Both the position numbers and the translations under genes were made by a program. This document shows, piece after piece, positions 51,536 to 61,499 of a stretch of 64,000 bases of DNA. Position 1 is the first letter of the stretch. The number at the start of each line of letters is the position of its first letter. Below the pieces are notes generated by a model that saw only the letters and a list, made by a program, of their open reading frames with translations, was not told where the DNA came from and ran no database searches. The stretch lies in NCBI GenBank assembly GCA_030068145.1, contig JAPJBO010000127.1, positions 62,001-126,000 of the forward strand, in the 5' to 3' direction. Source of the stretch: Diplonema papillatum. Taxonomy: Eukaryota; Euglenozoa; Diplonemea; Diplonemida; Diplonemidae.

Positions 51536-51879
51536 GCCCATCATCCGTGGCTTCCCAGCGGGTGCTAAGGGTACCAATGGTCTCCTCTCAGCCTTTAAAC
51601 GGTCACGGCTTGGTAACGGCCGATCAGTGTTTACCAAATGTTTCGTGCCTCCCTTTAACACGCTTGTCTTCTTCGACTGCTCCAGTCGAAGAATAAGGGG
51701 CGATGCACAGATTTCTGTGCGTGCTCCTTGTTCTTCTTCTCAGTGGGGGTCTTTAGCATTGCTTCGGTGGCTTGTTTTCGAACGTCATGTTCTTTTCATT
51801 TTTTTAATGGGTGTTTTCGCCTGTTTTTCACGGACTTTGTTTGCCCTTGACTGCACCAGTACCCGAGTGTGAGAGATTG

Positions 51880-52125
51880 TAAGAGTTTCAGCTTAGTGTG
51901 AGTTTGATCAAAGTAACATCGAGGCAGCCCTTACAACGACCAGCCACAGTCAACGCCGCGTGGGTGCGGGCTTTTGATGTTAATCATGTTTAAAACCCGA
52001 CTGCGCGTAACCTGGAGCACCCAGAGGGTGTCGGTGGTACAAAGGTGCAGTTGCCCGCATCCATCCGGCAATCAGCTCGCATCGGGGAGGTGACGCTCCA
52101 CCTGGACAAGGTGTTCTGCTGCCTC
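51880..52125. repeat. Dispersed direct repeat of about 240 bp, copy 1 (partner at 55.3 kb)
   Basis: GATCAAAGTAACATC, GGCAGCC, GACCAGCCACAGTCA, CGCCGCGTGGG, TTAATCATGTTT, CACCCAGAGGGTGTCGGTGG and CGGCAATCAGCTC recur in order at 55262-55465. The two copies bracket the aminotransferase gene and its echoes. Confidence 0.92.
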
Positions 52126-52184
52126 ATTGCAAGAGACCGAAACTGAGCGTGTCGGGCGGCAGCTGCTTCGTGGGACTCATGGGA

Positions 52185-52470
52185 CGCTGCATATAGGACA
52201 CGGTGTTGAGCACCTTGCCGTTATTGCCTCCTCTATACACGGGGATGACGCCGGCGTACACACCTACAGTTAAGACCAAATTAATATAGGGCACAGTGCT
52301 GAGCACCCTGCCTCCTCTATGCTCTGGGTTAACGAGAGTCCGCTTAGGGCCAAAGGGTGCAGATGGGCACAAAGCTCTGGGCAACATGCATGTTTTTACC
52401 TCCATGCACTGGGTTGATGAGGGTCTGTTTAGTGCGCCGCTAGGACCAAACTGCGCCGAAAGGGCACCTT
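52185..52470. repeat. Degenerate tandem repeat of about 105 bp, about 3 units
   Basis: GGACACGGTGTTGAGCACC ... CTCCTCTATACACGGG, then GGGCACAGTGCTGAGCACC ... CTCCTCTATGCTCTGGG, then GGGCACAAAGCTCTGGGCAA ... CCTCCATGCACTGGG. Confidence 0.65.
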
Positions 52471-52574
52471 GTGGGAGAGTGTATGGACAGTAGTGAGCAG
52501 AGAAGAGAACGAGGTGTGAAAGAAGGAGCACAAACTACCAGACCGACAACGACCACCACACATTTGTTTGTATA

Positions 52575-52770
52575 AATACCTGCTTTGGGGGAAATCCTTG
52601 AGGAGACTGCCAGTTGCGAAAATCTCAAAGTATAGTGTGGTATTCATCGGCATGCCGATGACTCCCCACTATCGCAACAACATTCCAATCTCAAAGGATG
52701 TGCAATGTGCTGTAGCCCACACGAAACACAGGTCAGATCTGGGTTCAGTGCGGGCGTAAGCGTTCAGCGA
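52575..52770. repeat. Dispersed repeat of about 190 bp, copy 2 (partner at 28.6 kb)
   Basis: The blocks are the same as at 28580-28765. It ends about 90 bp before the aminotransferase ATG and so overlaps its presumed 5' leader. Confidence 0.9.
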
Positions 52771-52855
52771 GATATTCCCATAGTTCCCTTAGCCAAAACA
52801 ACAACAACTTCCCGCAGTCCGCCCCCCGCTCCTCCGCAACGAAACGTGGGGCCGC

Positions 52856-53635
52856 ATGGATGATGGACCCGGTTGGTCGCTGCTCGAGTCGATCGGGTAT
52901 AGGGGGGGCGAGGTGTTCTTGGTAGAAAGGCACGCCGAGCGCCTGCTGCGCTCCGCGGCGGAGCTCGGCTGGAAGCCGCCGCGCGAAATCGACGGCGCCG
53001 GCGCGCTGCGGGCGGCGGTGGCGAAGCACGCGTCGGAAGCAGCCGTGATCGCGACGCAGCCAGATCGGCTGTTCATGGTCCGCCTGGTGATGAACCGTGA
53101 CGGGGCTTGCGAGGTCAACCACCGGCTGGTACCGGACTGGCCGCGCCCCATCTTTTCGCTCCCGCCGGCGGGGGATGGCGTGTGTGGCGCGACTTACCCC
53201 AGCAAACGGGTTGCCATGTCGCGTGTCCTTACAGACACCCGAGCGCCGGAGTTTCGGTACAAGACAACGGCCCGCGATGCGTACAACCAAGTGAAGCAGG
53301 AGAGCGACGCGTTCGACGTCTTGCTGGTCAACCAAGACGGCAAGGTCACCGAGGGCTGCTTCACCAACGTGGCGTTCGAGCTGCTCCCAGCGGCCGGATG
53401 CGGCCCGGCCGTGTGGGCCACGCCGCCCGCCAGCGACGGCTTACTCCCAGGCACCTTGCGCCAGGAGCTGGTGGACAGCGGGCAGCTGGTGGAGCACAGT
53501 GTGCTGGCCGGCGACGTCGCCGGTGGACGCGTGCGCCGTGGCGGCGAGCTCTGCCGCATCGGGCGCGTCGTGTGCTTCAACTCGGTGCGCGGGGTCATGC
53601 TCGCGGCCCTCGAAGGGCCAGGTAGCCCAAGTTGA
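52856..53635 (+). CDS. PLP-dependent class IV aminotransferase (PabC/BCAT-like fold)
   Basis: The product is 259 residues from ATG 52856. GWSLLESIGYRGGEVFLVER-HAERL is the normal N-terminal strand and helix of class IV enzymes, so the start is credible. FRYKTTARDAYNQ holds the PLP lysine (K136). DVLLVNQDGKVTEGCFTNVA holds the conserved Glu (E166) and the Asn-Val turn. WATPPASDGLLPGTLRQELV and RGGELCRIGRVVCFNSVRGV complete the fold. Members include 4-amino-4-deoxychorismate lyase, branched-chain and D-amino-acid aminotransferases. The overall shape is closest to the PabC group, but the substrate cannot be told from sequence alone. The 3' half is copied repeatedly downstream. Confidence 0.85.
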   Translation: MDDGPGWSLLESIGYRGGEVFLVERHAERLLRSAAELGWKPPREIDGAGALRAAVAKHASEAAVIATQPDRLFMVRLVMNRDGACEVNHRLVPDWPRPIFSLPPAGDGVCGATYPSKRVAMSRVLTDTRAPEFRYKTTARDAYNQVKQESDAFDVLLVNQDGKVTEGCFTNVAFELLPAAGCGPAVWATPPASDGLLPGTLRQELVDSGQLVEHSVLAGDVAGGRVRRGGELCRIGRVVCFNSVRGVMLAALEGPGSPS

Positions 53636-55020
53636 GCGTGATCCCTACATTTTGCCTGCCTCCATGCCACCTGCACTAAACAGGGCAGAGCCCAAGCATG
53701 AACCGGTGTTGGAGCGCAAGCTACGTGGGGACACCCGGCGCCATCAAAGCGAGAAGTCTCTCTTGTCGTGAGTGTGTCGGGCCTGACAGAGCCCGCGGGT
53801 TGGACGACACCGGCGCGGGCGGCTCCCAGGCAGGAGCTGGTGGACAGCGGGCAGCTGGTGGAGCACAGTGTGCTGGCCGGCGACGTCGCCGGTGGACGCG
53901 TGCGCCGCGGCGGTGAGCTCTGCCGCATCGGGCGCGTCGTGTGCTTCAACTCGGTGCGCGGGGTCATGCTCGCGACCCTCGAAGGGCCAGATAGCCTAAG
54001 TTGAGCGTGATCCCTACATTTTGCCTGCCTCCATGCCACCTGCACTAAACAGGGCAGAGCCCAGGCATGAACCGGTGTTAGAGCGCAAGCTACGTGGGGA
54101 CCTCGCGCCAGGAGCTGGTGGACAGCGGGCAGCTGGTGGAGCACCGTGTGCTGGCCGGCGACGTCGCCGGTGGACGCGTGCGCCGCGGCGGCGAGCTCTG
54201 CCGCATCGGGCGTGTCGTGTGTTTCAACTCGGTGCGCGGGGTCATGCTCGCGGCCCTCGAAGGGCCAGGTAGCCCAAGTTGAGCGTGATCCCTACATTCC
54301 GCCTGCCTTCATGCCACCTGCACTAAACAGGGCAGAGCCCAAGCATGAACCGGTGTTGGAGCGCAAGCTACGTGGGGACACCCGGCGCCATCAAAGCGAG
54401 AAGTCTCTCTTGTCGTGAGTGTGTCGGGCCTGACAGAGCCCGCGGGTTGGACGACACCGGCGCGGGCGGCTCCCAGGCACCTCGCGCCAGGAGCTGGTGG
54501 ACAGCGGGCAGCTGGTGGAGCACAGTGTGCTGGCCGGCGACGTCGCCGGCGGACCCGTGCGCCGCGGCGGCGAGCTCTGCCTGCGCGGGGTCATACTCGC
54601 GGCCCTCGAAGGGTCAGGTAGCCCAAGTGAAGCGCGATTCCGACACTCACCCGCGACAGTGCCTGCCTGCCTTCGTGTCACCTGCACTAACAGGAGCTCG
54701 TTTCCGCTCCCGCCAGCGGGGCAAGGCGTATCCTTCTCCCGAAGTGAAGGATCCAGTTTTCCAACTTCCCTTACACTACATTATTCTGTCGGCCAGAGGC
54801 TTCTGGCCTAGGAGACCTACTGCAGTTAGCGGTACGTTGGTTGCCCCTAAAAGAAGAGCCCGTGGTGTGAGACGCGACTTAGCGCGCAAGCAGCTCGTGT
54901 CTGGGCAGACACTAGAGCCACCGGAGTTTCGGTATAAGACAACAAAGCCCGCGATGCGTACAACCGGGCGAAGCAAGAGAGCGACGCGTTCGACGTCTTG
55001 CCTGAAGGTGCTCTGAACAA
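53636..55020 (+). pseudogene. Array of aminotransferase 3' echoes
   Basis: Copies of the last coding block (GGAGCTGGTGGACAGCGGGC, AGCTGGTGGAGCACxGTGTG, CTGGCCGGCGACGTCGCCGG) lie at about 53832-54004, 54107-54285 and 54490-54625. They are joined by a shared spacer (GAGCGTGATCCCTACATT, CATGCCACCTGCACTAAACA, CAGAGCCCGCGGGTTGGACG). A different internal piece follows at 54910-55010 (GCCACCGGAGTTTCGGTATA, GCAAGAGAGCGACGCGTTCG) with a small one at 54700-54730. The units are almost identical, so the array is young. None encodes a whole enzyme. Confidence 0.93.
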
Positions 55021-55259
55021 CGTTGTCTTACTCCGGGGTTCATTCGGACCCTGTCCCTCGACTTTTTGCTGCCCTCGCTTCGGTTTTCGAACTACCTACC
55101 GGGCGGGTTGAAGGGTGTGTCTAGGTCGATCAGAATTTCTTAACCTGAGAACTAAACAGGGGAAAACGAGGCAGTCTTGAACTCGACACACTGGCAGTTG
55201 TGCTCGGCTGACCCTACGACAACGAAAGGCCGGTCCATCCCCTCCTGCTAACCGTGATA

Positions 55260-55500
55260 GTTTCAGGTTAGTGAGGTTGATCAAAGTAACATCAAGGCAG
55301 CCGTTTAAAAGACCAGCCACAGTCACCGCCGCGTGGGGTGCGGGCTTTAGATATTAATCATGTTTCAAACCCCCGATTGCGCATTACCTGGAAGCACCCA
55401 GAGGGTGTCGGTGGTACGACGGTGCAGTAGCTCGCATTCAGCCGGCAATCAGCTCACCTCGAGAAGGTGACACTACGCCGAGGTGCCTTGCTGCCCAGAC
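55260..55500. repeat. Dispersed direct repeat of about 240 bp, copy 2 (partner at 51.9 kb)
   Basis: It matches 51880-52125 in order and strand. Confidence 0.92.
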
Positions 55501-56296
55501 CGCCGAATGTAGCTTCAGACTGTGGTAAGGGGACACTTTGCGTAATCTGCATCGCCGGCGTCGCGGTTATCTGTTCGCACGTGATATGTCATGCTTTCGC
55601 CTCTTCAGCTCGTCTTGATCGTGTGCTTCGCTCTTCGTTCGACTGCTCGTCCAGCTTCATCGGTTGCGCGTCGATAGCTGCTTCGTCACGGCGCTTGTGC
55701 GATGGCCGTGTTGCCTCTGTGAGGTCGTCTTACCGCTCGGCTTCTTCGGCCGCGCTTCGATGGCATCGCCAACCCGCCGCAATCCGCCGCATCCCCCCGG
55801 AGGGCATCGCCAACCCGCCGCAACCCCCCGGATGGCATCGAAACCCGCAAACCCGCAAACCGACCCTCCTCTTCGCCGTTTGGATGCCGGTTTCGATGCG
55901 AACGTGAAGGTTGCTCGTCGCTTCTTCGCTTGTCGGTGCCGCTTATTAAAAAAAGGCGACGAGTATTCCCGCTCTTTCACGCCTTCACCCTCCCATCTTC
56001 TTCTGGGAACGTTTTCTTTGTGTTAACAATGCATTGTTGGTACTAAAAATTAGTAGTTGGCAGCGTACTACATGAAACTTACCAGAGCAGGTGAGTTCCG
56101 CTAGTGCGCACAAACAAAATCGCCATCTTCGGTGTTGCTGACCCTTCTTTGCTGTCGCTTCTCCTCCTCTCGCCACGGCGCGTACCGGGTCGACGGGTGG
56201 AATCGCAATTGCCATGGGTCACCAATGTGATCCCTTTTCCTGGCCGTATGACCCAAAGAAACACGTTCTAGTGCACTGTCCCCCACCCACCCTTGC
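55500..56296. other. Spacer with a short GC tandem repeat
   Basis: At 55758-55862, GGCATCGCCAACCCGCCGCA and CCCCCCGGA repeat two or three times, followed by AAACCCGCAAACCCGCAAACC. No gene is evident. Confidence 0.6.
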
Positions 56297-56413
56297 ATGG
56301 GCAACAGCTGCGTGCCCTCGCGAAAGGACAAAAAAGAAAGCGAAACCGAAGAGGGCAGGAGGTCGGCACCGCCAGCCGCCCGCTCCGTTGCACACGCCGC
56401 CGGGGCAGCGCCG

Positions 56414-57169
56414 ATGGGCAACAGCGTCGTGAAGCAGAAGGTCGACAGGGCGGAGGCGAGCAAGGTGCTGTCCCTCGAGGACGGCGGGCTCAGATGGAAG
56501 GATTTCGAGAAGCTGTCCATCGCCCGGAGGATCCCCACGCTCCGGTACCTGGATCTGACGAGGAACAAGCTGGCCGGACCGTTTAGCGTGGAGGTGGCAG
56601 CGCTGACGGCGTTGAAAAAGCTGACACTCGACGGCAATCGACTCGAAAACCTCGCCGGGCTGGCCAGCCTGGTCAACCTCGAGGAACTCTCCGCGAATAG
56701 CAACCTCCTGGCGAACGTCGACGACGTCGCGAAGCTGGGCAAGCTCAAGCTTTTGTCGTTGAACGCGAACAAACTCAAAGCCCTGCCCACGCTTACCCGG
56801 CTGACCCACCTCAAGACCCTCTCCTTCAGCAGCAACGCGGTGAGCGCGATCCCAAACGAGGTGTTCTCGTTGCCGGCCCTCGAGGACTTGGACGCTTCGA
56901 ACAACCAGATTTCCGGCATCGACACCGCCTTGCAGGTCACCGCCAAGAACCTGCACCGAGTCGATCTGTCGCAGAACAACGTCAGCACGCTGCCGAAGTC
57001 GCTGTTCACGGACACGCGCCTCAGCACGCTTGAAGTCGGAGGCAACCCGCTGTCGCCCGCCGAGCTCAAGACGCTCCCCGGCTACGACGAGTGGTTGCTG
57101 CGGCAGAAGAAAATCATCGACAAGCAGATCAGCGGCGGCCTCACCGCGAAGCTCATCGAAGAGCACTGA
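56414..57169 (+). CDS. LRRC57-like N-myristoylated leucine-rich repeat protein
   Basis: The product is 251 residues from ATG 56414: MGNSVVKQKVDRAEASKVLS matches the LRRC57 start (MGNS, then a short helix and a VFxLxDxGL strand, here VLSLEDGGLRW). About seven LRR units follow (LRYLDLTRNKLAG, LKKLTLDGNRLENL, LEELSANSNLLANV, LKLLSLNANKLKAL, LKTLSFSSNAVSAI, LEDLDASNNQISGI, LHRVDLSQNNVSTL). The C-terminal cap (STLEVGGNPLSPAELKTLPG-YDEWLLRQKK) is as in LRRC57. Gly2 and Ser5/Ser6 suit N-myristoylation, placing it on membranes; its cellular role is poorly known. An in-frame ATG at 56297 also encodes MGNSC, giving a 290-residue form with a second possible acylation start. Confidence 0.85.
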   Translation: MGNSVVKQKVDRAEASKVLSLEDGGLRWKDFEKLSIARRIPTLRYLDLTRNKLAGPFSVEVAALTALKKLTLDGNRLENLAGLASLVNLEELSANSNLLANVDDVAKLGKLKLLSLNANKLKALPTLTRLTHLKTLSFSSNAVSAIPNEVFSLPALEDLDASNNQISGIDTALQVTAKNLHRVDLSQNNVSTLPKSLFTDTRLSTLEVGGNPLSPAELKTLPGYDEWLLRQKKIIDKQISGGLTAKLIEEH

Positions 57170-57264
57170 AGGAGAGCGAAGGTAAAAACGGCTTCGGCGT
57201 CATGTATCACAAACGTACCTTTGACGAACGTGTTGCAAAAACTGGTTCAGCAAGAGTGAGGGAG

Positions 57265-58015
57265 CAGTTTCGTCTCAAAGATCCCCAGCCCGTCTTCACT
57301 GGCACGCTCCTGAACCGTCACCCCGCCGAGCTCAAGACGCTCCATCGACACCGCTTTGCAGATCACCGCCAAAAACCTGCACCGGGTCGATCTGTTGCGG
57401 AACAACACGGTGTTGTCGTTGCCGGCCCTTGAGACTTGGACGCTTCTTCGAGCAACCAGATTTCCGGCATCGACACCACCCTGCAGGTCACCGCCAAGAA
57501 CCTGCACCAGGTCGATCTGTCGCAGAACAACATCAGCACGCCGCCGAAGTCGCTGTTCACGGACACGCGCGTCTCAGCACACTCGCTCGCAGCGAGGGAA
57601 CACTTTCGTCTCAGTCCCAGCCCCGCTCCTGAGCAGTCACCCCGCCCAGCCCAAGACGCTCTCTACTGCTACCACAGATAGGATACATACACTGGTATAC
57701 TATACCTTCAAGGAACCCTTTCGACAATGGTCACCCGGAGGCTTTGAAACCCCCGGATCTCTAAGCGAGCTTGCACTCTGAAAAAGTGGTTGTTGTTACT
57801 TGTACCTGAAGCCAGAAGCTCAGTCGGGTGCCAGCCCTCGCGGACTTGGACGCTTCGAACAACCAGATTTCCGGCATTGGCACCGCCCTGCTGCAGGTCA
57901 ACCGCCAAGAACCTGCACCGGGTCGATCTGTCGCAGAACAACATCAGCGCGCTGCCGAAGTCGCTGTTCACGGACACACGCCTCAGCACGCTTGAAGTCG
58001 GAGGCAACTGTCCAA
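57265..58015 (+). pseudogene. Echoes of the LRR gene (three)
   Basis: Copies of the GACACCGCCTTGCAGGTCAC, GCCAAGAACCTGCACCGGGT, CGATCTGTCGCAGAACAAC block, with CCGAAGTCGCTGTTCACGGA, lie at about 57345-57435, 57430-57580 and 57845-58010. A shared TTCGTCTCA ... CCCCGCC/CAAGACGCTC piece occurs at 57268-57343 and 57604-57662. A copy of the acceptor-proximal motif sits at 57705-57775, before the third echo. The frame is not kept through any of them. Confidence 0.92.
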
Positions 58016-58229
58016 TGGTGTTTGTATTCAGAGCGCCTACACATCTTCAAGCTTCTTTCCACTCGGAGAAGATTGCTGTGCTGCCCTTATACCTGCCCGT
58101 GCCTGCTCGTAGCATGGTAGTTATATTCCGTGGTAAACGTACGAAATTGGTCTATGAGATTCTTTTTCAAAAAGGCCAGACAGGGGGGGGGCCCTATTTG
58201 TCAAACATGAAAAACAGGTGTTGCAAAGA

Positions 58230-58790
58230 CCCCTGGCCAAACGTGAACTTGGAGGAAGTGAGAGCCTTTGCACCGCAAGCCGTGGCGTTTTCGCTTGCGT
58301 TCCGACTCTGGCTCAACGTAGAAGCGAACAGCCTGTGCGTTCCACGAAGCATTCGTTGTGTATCACGGTTGTGCGAGTGGCGAGCTGGTGTTTCTTCTTG
58401 AAAGCACGCAAATCCTGCGGGATTGGCCCTCATGTGAGGCCTCTCCGCGTATTTCTCACCAAGCGTGAGCGTGTCAGTTTGTGTTGGAGGAAATGAGAAA
58501 GCTCTTCACCGCATGCGTGGCATTTTCGCCTCGTCCCGACTCTAGCTCAACGTAAAAACTATCTGGCGCTGCATTCAACGAACCATCACTTCTGGATCAG
58601 CCGCCGCTGTGCGAGTGGTGAACTTACCAAACGTGAGAGTGTGCTGGAGGAAAAAGAGAAAGCTTTTCGCCGCGAACCGTTTCTAGCTCAACGTAGAAAC
58701 AATCAGGCACTGCGTTCAACGAAGCATTCGGTTTGTATCAGCCACGGGTATGCGAGTAACGAGCTCGCTATTTCATCTTGAACGTATGAT
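58230..58790. repeat. Degenerate tandem repeat, about 3 units of 160-240 bp
   Basis: GAGGAAxTGAGAAAGC, GTTCCGACTCTGGCTCAACG, TAGAAGCAAxx, CAACGAAGCATTCG and TGCGAGTGGCGAGCT recur around 58250, 58490 and 58655. Confidence 0.75.
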
Positions 58791-58959
58791 GCTGCGGGGA
58801 TTGGTCCTCACGAATAAGGTGGTCGGAAGTATGCGCTGTTGCTGCCAATGGTTAGGAATTGGCAGTGTACTGCATCTATACTATAGCTATATCTAACTGC
58901 TCGAACCATATGAAATCTGCTAGCGCACAAGCGAAGAAGAAAGAAGAAAGGAAGGAAAA

Positions 58960-59240
58960 AAGGCCGCTCCTGGTCCAGGAACGTGACGGTCAACCACAGC
59001 TTGCAAAGCTTGAGTCGGAGGCAGCACAGTGCCACAACCCCGTCCGCTCTGCCCTGCGGCTGACCGTCTCGACGAGCTTATGTTCAGCGCGAGAGCCAAG
59101 CCCCAAGGTGCGCCACGCCTTGATGCTTTAGTTTGGGAAATCGGTAGCCACTTGACCATAGGCCCGTGGCTCTGCAGTACCGCCGAACACGTGAAGCTTG
59201 GCTCCCGTGTAGCAGGCTTTCCTTGGTACCTATATGTAGT
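58960..59240. repeat. Dispersed repeat of about 280 bp, copy 2 (partner at 35.2 kb)
   Basis: It matches 35235-35500 block for block on the same strand, preceded by an A-rich GAAGAAAGAAGAAAGGAAGG run. Confidence 0.88.
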
Positions 59241-59680
59241 GCGTACAAGCGAAAGAAAGCGCAATCCTAGGGTTTTAGTTGGGTTTGTGCAGCGTTCTCG
59301 TGTGCTGCCGTTGCTCGGAAAGCTTCCCTTCAGTACAGAACTGCTAAAAAAAGCAATCCGGGCTCCTCTCAAACTTCAAAGAGCTGCGTCCTTCAACCAT
59401 CCTGTTTTCGTTTTGTTTATTTTCCAGTCAAAAAAACATCTGAAGCTCTTGCAAAAAAAAAAAAAAACGCTAAAGCTTGTCCATTCCATTTGCGCCTACC
59501 GCCGTAGCCACTGAGCCGGCCCGTCCCTAACTGCATCGAAGTGCCTGCCGCTGTTTATCACAGTGAATCACGGTCCACCACGGTCTATCAGGTCCATCCC
59601 TAGTCCCTAGAGCTGCGTCGAATTGCCCCAGTGTATTCTTCGGTCGATCACGATCTATCAAGAGGGGATGGACCGGCTCT
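59241..59680. other. Spacer without a recognisable gene
   Basis: A13 lies at 59454-59466. At 59555-59675 CACGGTCTATCA-type blocks recur (CACAGTGAATCACGGTCCAC, CACGGTCTATCA, GATCACGATCTATCA). Confidence 0.5.
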
Positions 59681-59683
59681 CAG

Positions 59684-60575
59684 GCGCTCCAGGGGGGTTG
59701 GTTGCACACTATCAAGAAAGGAAATCCGATGAGAAACGTTCTTCGAGTCGCTGGAGCGCGGATGCCGGCGCGTGGCCAGAGCCGCTGGGGTTCCGAGCCG
59801 TCGCACAGCAACCTCGTGAAGGAGCGGTTCGGCGGTTTGAGGTTAGAATGCAGAATATCTGTAGTAATGGCCTGCATTCGTCACAAGGTGTTCGTATTGT
59901 GTCAATGCTTCAGGCGCACCAGGGGGGTAGGGGTGGACCGGCTTACAACAGCACACTTTCAAGAAACGAACTACTGATGATGAGAAGCGTTCTTCGAGTC
60001 GCTGGAGCGCGGATGCTGGCGCGTGGCCAGAGCCGCGGGGGTTCCGAGTCGCACAGCGACCTCGTGAAGGAGCGGTTCGGCAGCCGGGCGGACCGCTACG
60101 TGCAGAGCGACCTGCACGCGAAAAGCGAGGACTTGCAGCTGATGGCAGATGCCGTCGCCTCCATCGGCGACAGTGCGGCTCAGGTGCTCGACCTCGGCTG
60201 CGGGGGCGGCCACGCCAGTTTCAGCGTGGCGCCGCTGGTCGGACAAGTGACCGCCTTCGACGTATCGGAGGAAATGCTGGCGTGGAGTCGACCAGACAGC
60301 TCCAGGCAGTCCTACGCAGCTCCAGGGGGTGGACCTGATGTACCGTGAGTTTGAGGTTAGAATGCAGAATATCTGTAGTAATGGCCTGCATTCGTCACAA
60401 GGTGACTACTCTTCGATCGTATGGTGTCGTGCTTCAGGCGCATGCACTCATTCGAATCGTGATGTTTTGGAGTTAGAATGCAGACCTGCATTCGCTCTTC
60501 GATCGTATCGTGTCAATGCTTCAGGCGCACCAGGGGGGTAGCTTTTAACAGCACACTTTCAAGAAAAGAAACACG
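59684..60575 (+). pseudogene. Two 5' echoes of the methyltransferase gene
   Basis: Echo 1 (59684-59845) and echo 2 (59915-60285) both start with the gene's own leader (AGGGGGGT, ACTxTCAAGAAA) and ATG region (GATGAGAAxxGTTCTTCGAG, TCGCTGGAGCGCGGATG, CGTGGCCAGAGCCG). Echo 1 stops after the LVKERFG codons. Echo 2 keeps an open frame from 59978 through the SAM motif I and ends at 60348. Its first residues are MRSVLRVAGARMLARGQSRG, giving about a 120-residue N-terminal half. Both end near GAATGCAG ... CTGCATTC inverted repeats (59846-59879, 60360-60393), and a third such repeat lies at 60476-60493. Confidence 0.92.
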
Positions 60576-61406
60576 ATGAGAAGTGTTCTTCGAGTCGCAG
60601 GGACGCTGGCGCGTGGCCAGAGTCGTTGGAGCTCCGAGCCGTCGCACAGCGACCTCGTGAAGGAGCGGTTCGGCAGCCGGGCGGACCGCTACGTGCAGAG
60701 CGACCTGCACGCGAAAGGCGAGGACTTGCAGCTGATGGCGGACGCCGTCGCCTCCATCGGCGACAGTGCGGCTCAGGTGCTCGACCTCGGCTGCGGGGGC
60801 GGCCACGCCAGTTTCAGCGTGGCGCCGCTGGTCGGACAAGTGACCGCCTTCGATTTGTCGGAGGAAATGCTGGCGTCCGTCACCGACGAAGCCGCCCGCC
60901 GGGGGCTCCGCAACGTGACCACGAAGCAGGGGAGCGTGGACGGGCTTCCGTTCGCGGACGGTTCGTTCGATTGCCTCGTGTCGAGGTACAGCGCGCACCA
61001 CTGGGAACACTTCCAGAAGGCACTTTTTGAAGCCCAACGGGTCCTGAAGCCAGGTGGCACTTTTGTGGTCATAGACGTGACGTCGTCTGACGATCCATTG
61101 CTCGACACGTGGTTGCAGACCATCGAGACTATCCGCGACCCTTCCCACGTCCGTGACCACACGGTGGCTGAGTGGCACCGGGGACTGTCGGTCGCCGGGT
61201 TCGAGGTGCGGCTGACCCGAGTCCTGCCGCTGCACATCGACTTCCCGTCGTGGATCGTGCGCATGCAGACCCCGGAAGCGCACGCCGCCACCATCCGCGA
61301 CCTGCTGCGCGATGCGCCGCTCCGCGTGCGCGAGCACTTCCAGGTCCCAACCGACGGCAGCAGCCACGCCTTTCGAAACGTGTTCTTGGTGGCCCGCAAG
61401 TGCTAG
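60576..61406 (+). CDS. SAM-dependent class I methyltransferase, probably mitochondrial
   Basis: The product is 276 residues from ATG 60576. The N-terminus (MRSVLRVAGTLARGQSRWSS) is Arg/Ser-rich with no acids, as in mitochondrial presequences. FGSRADRYVQSDLHAKGEDL then VLDLGCGGGHASFSVAPLVG is motif I. VTAFDLSEEMLASV holds the acidic residue for the ribose. GSVDGLPFADGSFDCLVSRY then SAHHW is motifs II/III, and VLKPGGTFVVIDVTSSDDPL is the usual post-motif strand. This is the UbiE/Methyltransf_11 type, like bacterial small-molecule methyltransferases, so the substrate is unknown. Two truncated copies lie upstream and two pieces downstream. Confidence 0.85.
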   Translation: MRSVLRVAGTLARGQSRWSSEPSHSDLVKERFGSRADRYVQSDLHAKGEDLQLMADAVASIGDSAAQVLDLGCGGGHASFSVAPLVGQVTAFDLSEEMLASVTDEAARRGLRNVTTKQGSVDGLPFADGSFDCLVSRYSAHHWEHFQKALFEAQRVLKPGGTFVVIDVTSSDDPLLDTWLQTIETIRDPSHVRDHTVAEWHRGLSVAGFEVRLTRVLPLHIDFPSWIVRMQTPEAHAATIRDLLRDAPLRVREHFQVPTDGSSHAFRNVFLVARKC

Positions 61407-61499
61407 TCGCGTTGCCGCTGTCGCATCTCGTCGCATCTCGTCGCATGGTTCGCCAGCCTTCTCGCACATCTGTGACCACTTCTGTACTTAGCGTTGAGA

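Noticed and set aside
60100-60348. Second full methyltransferase gene
   Set aside because: It stops after motif I and its ribose-binding strand; motifs II-III and the C-terminal half are absent.
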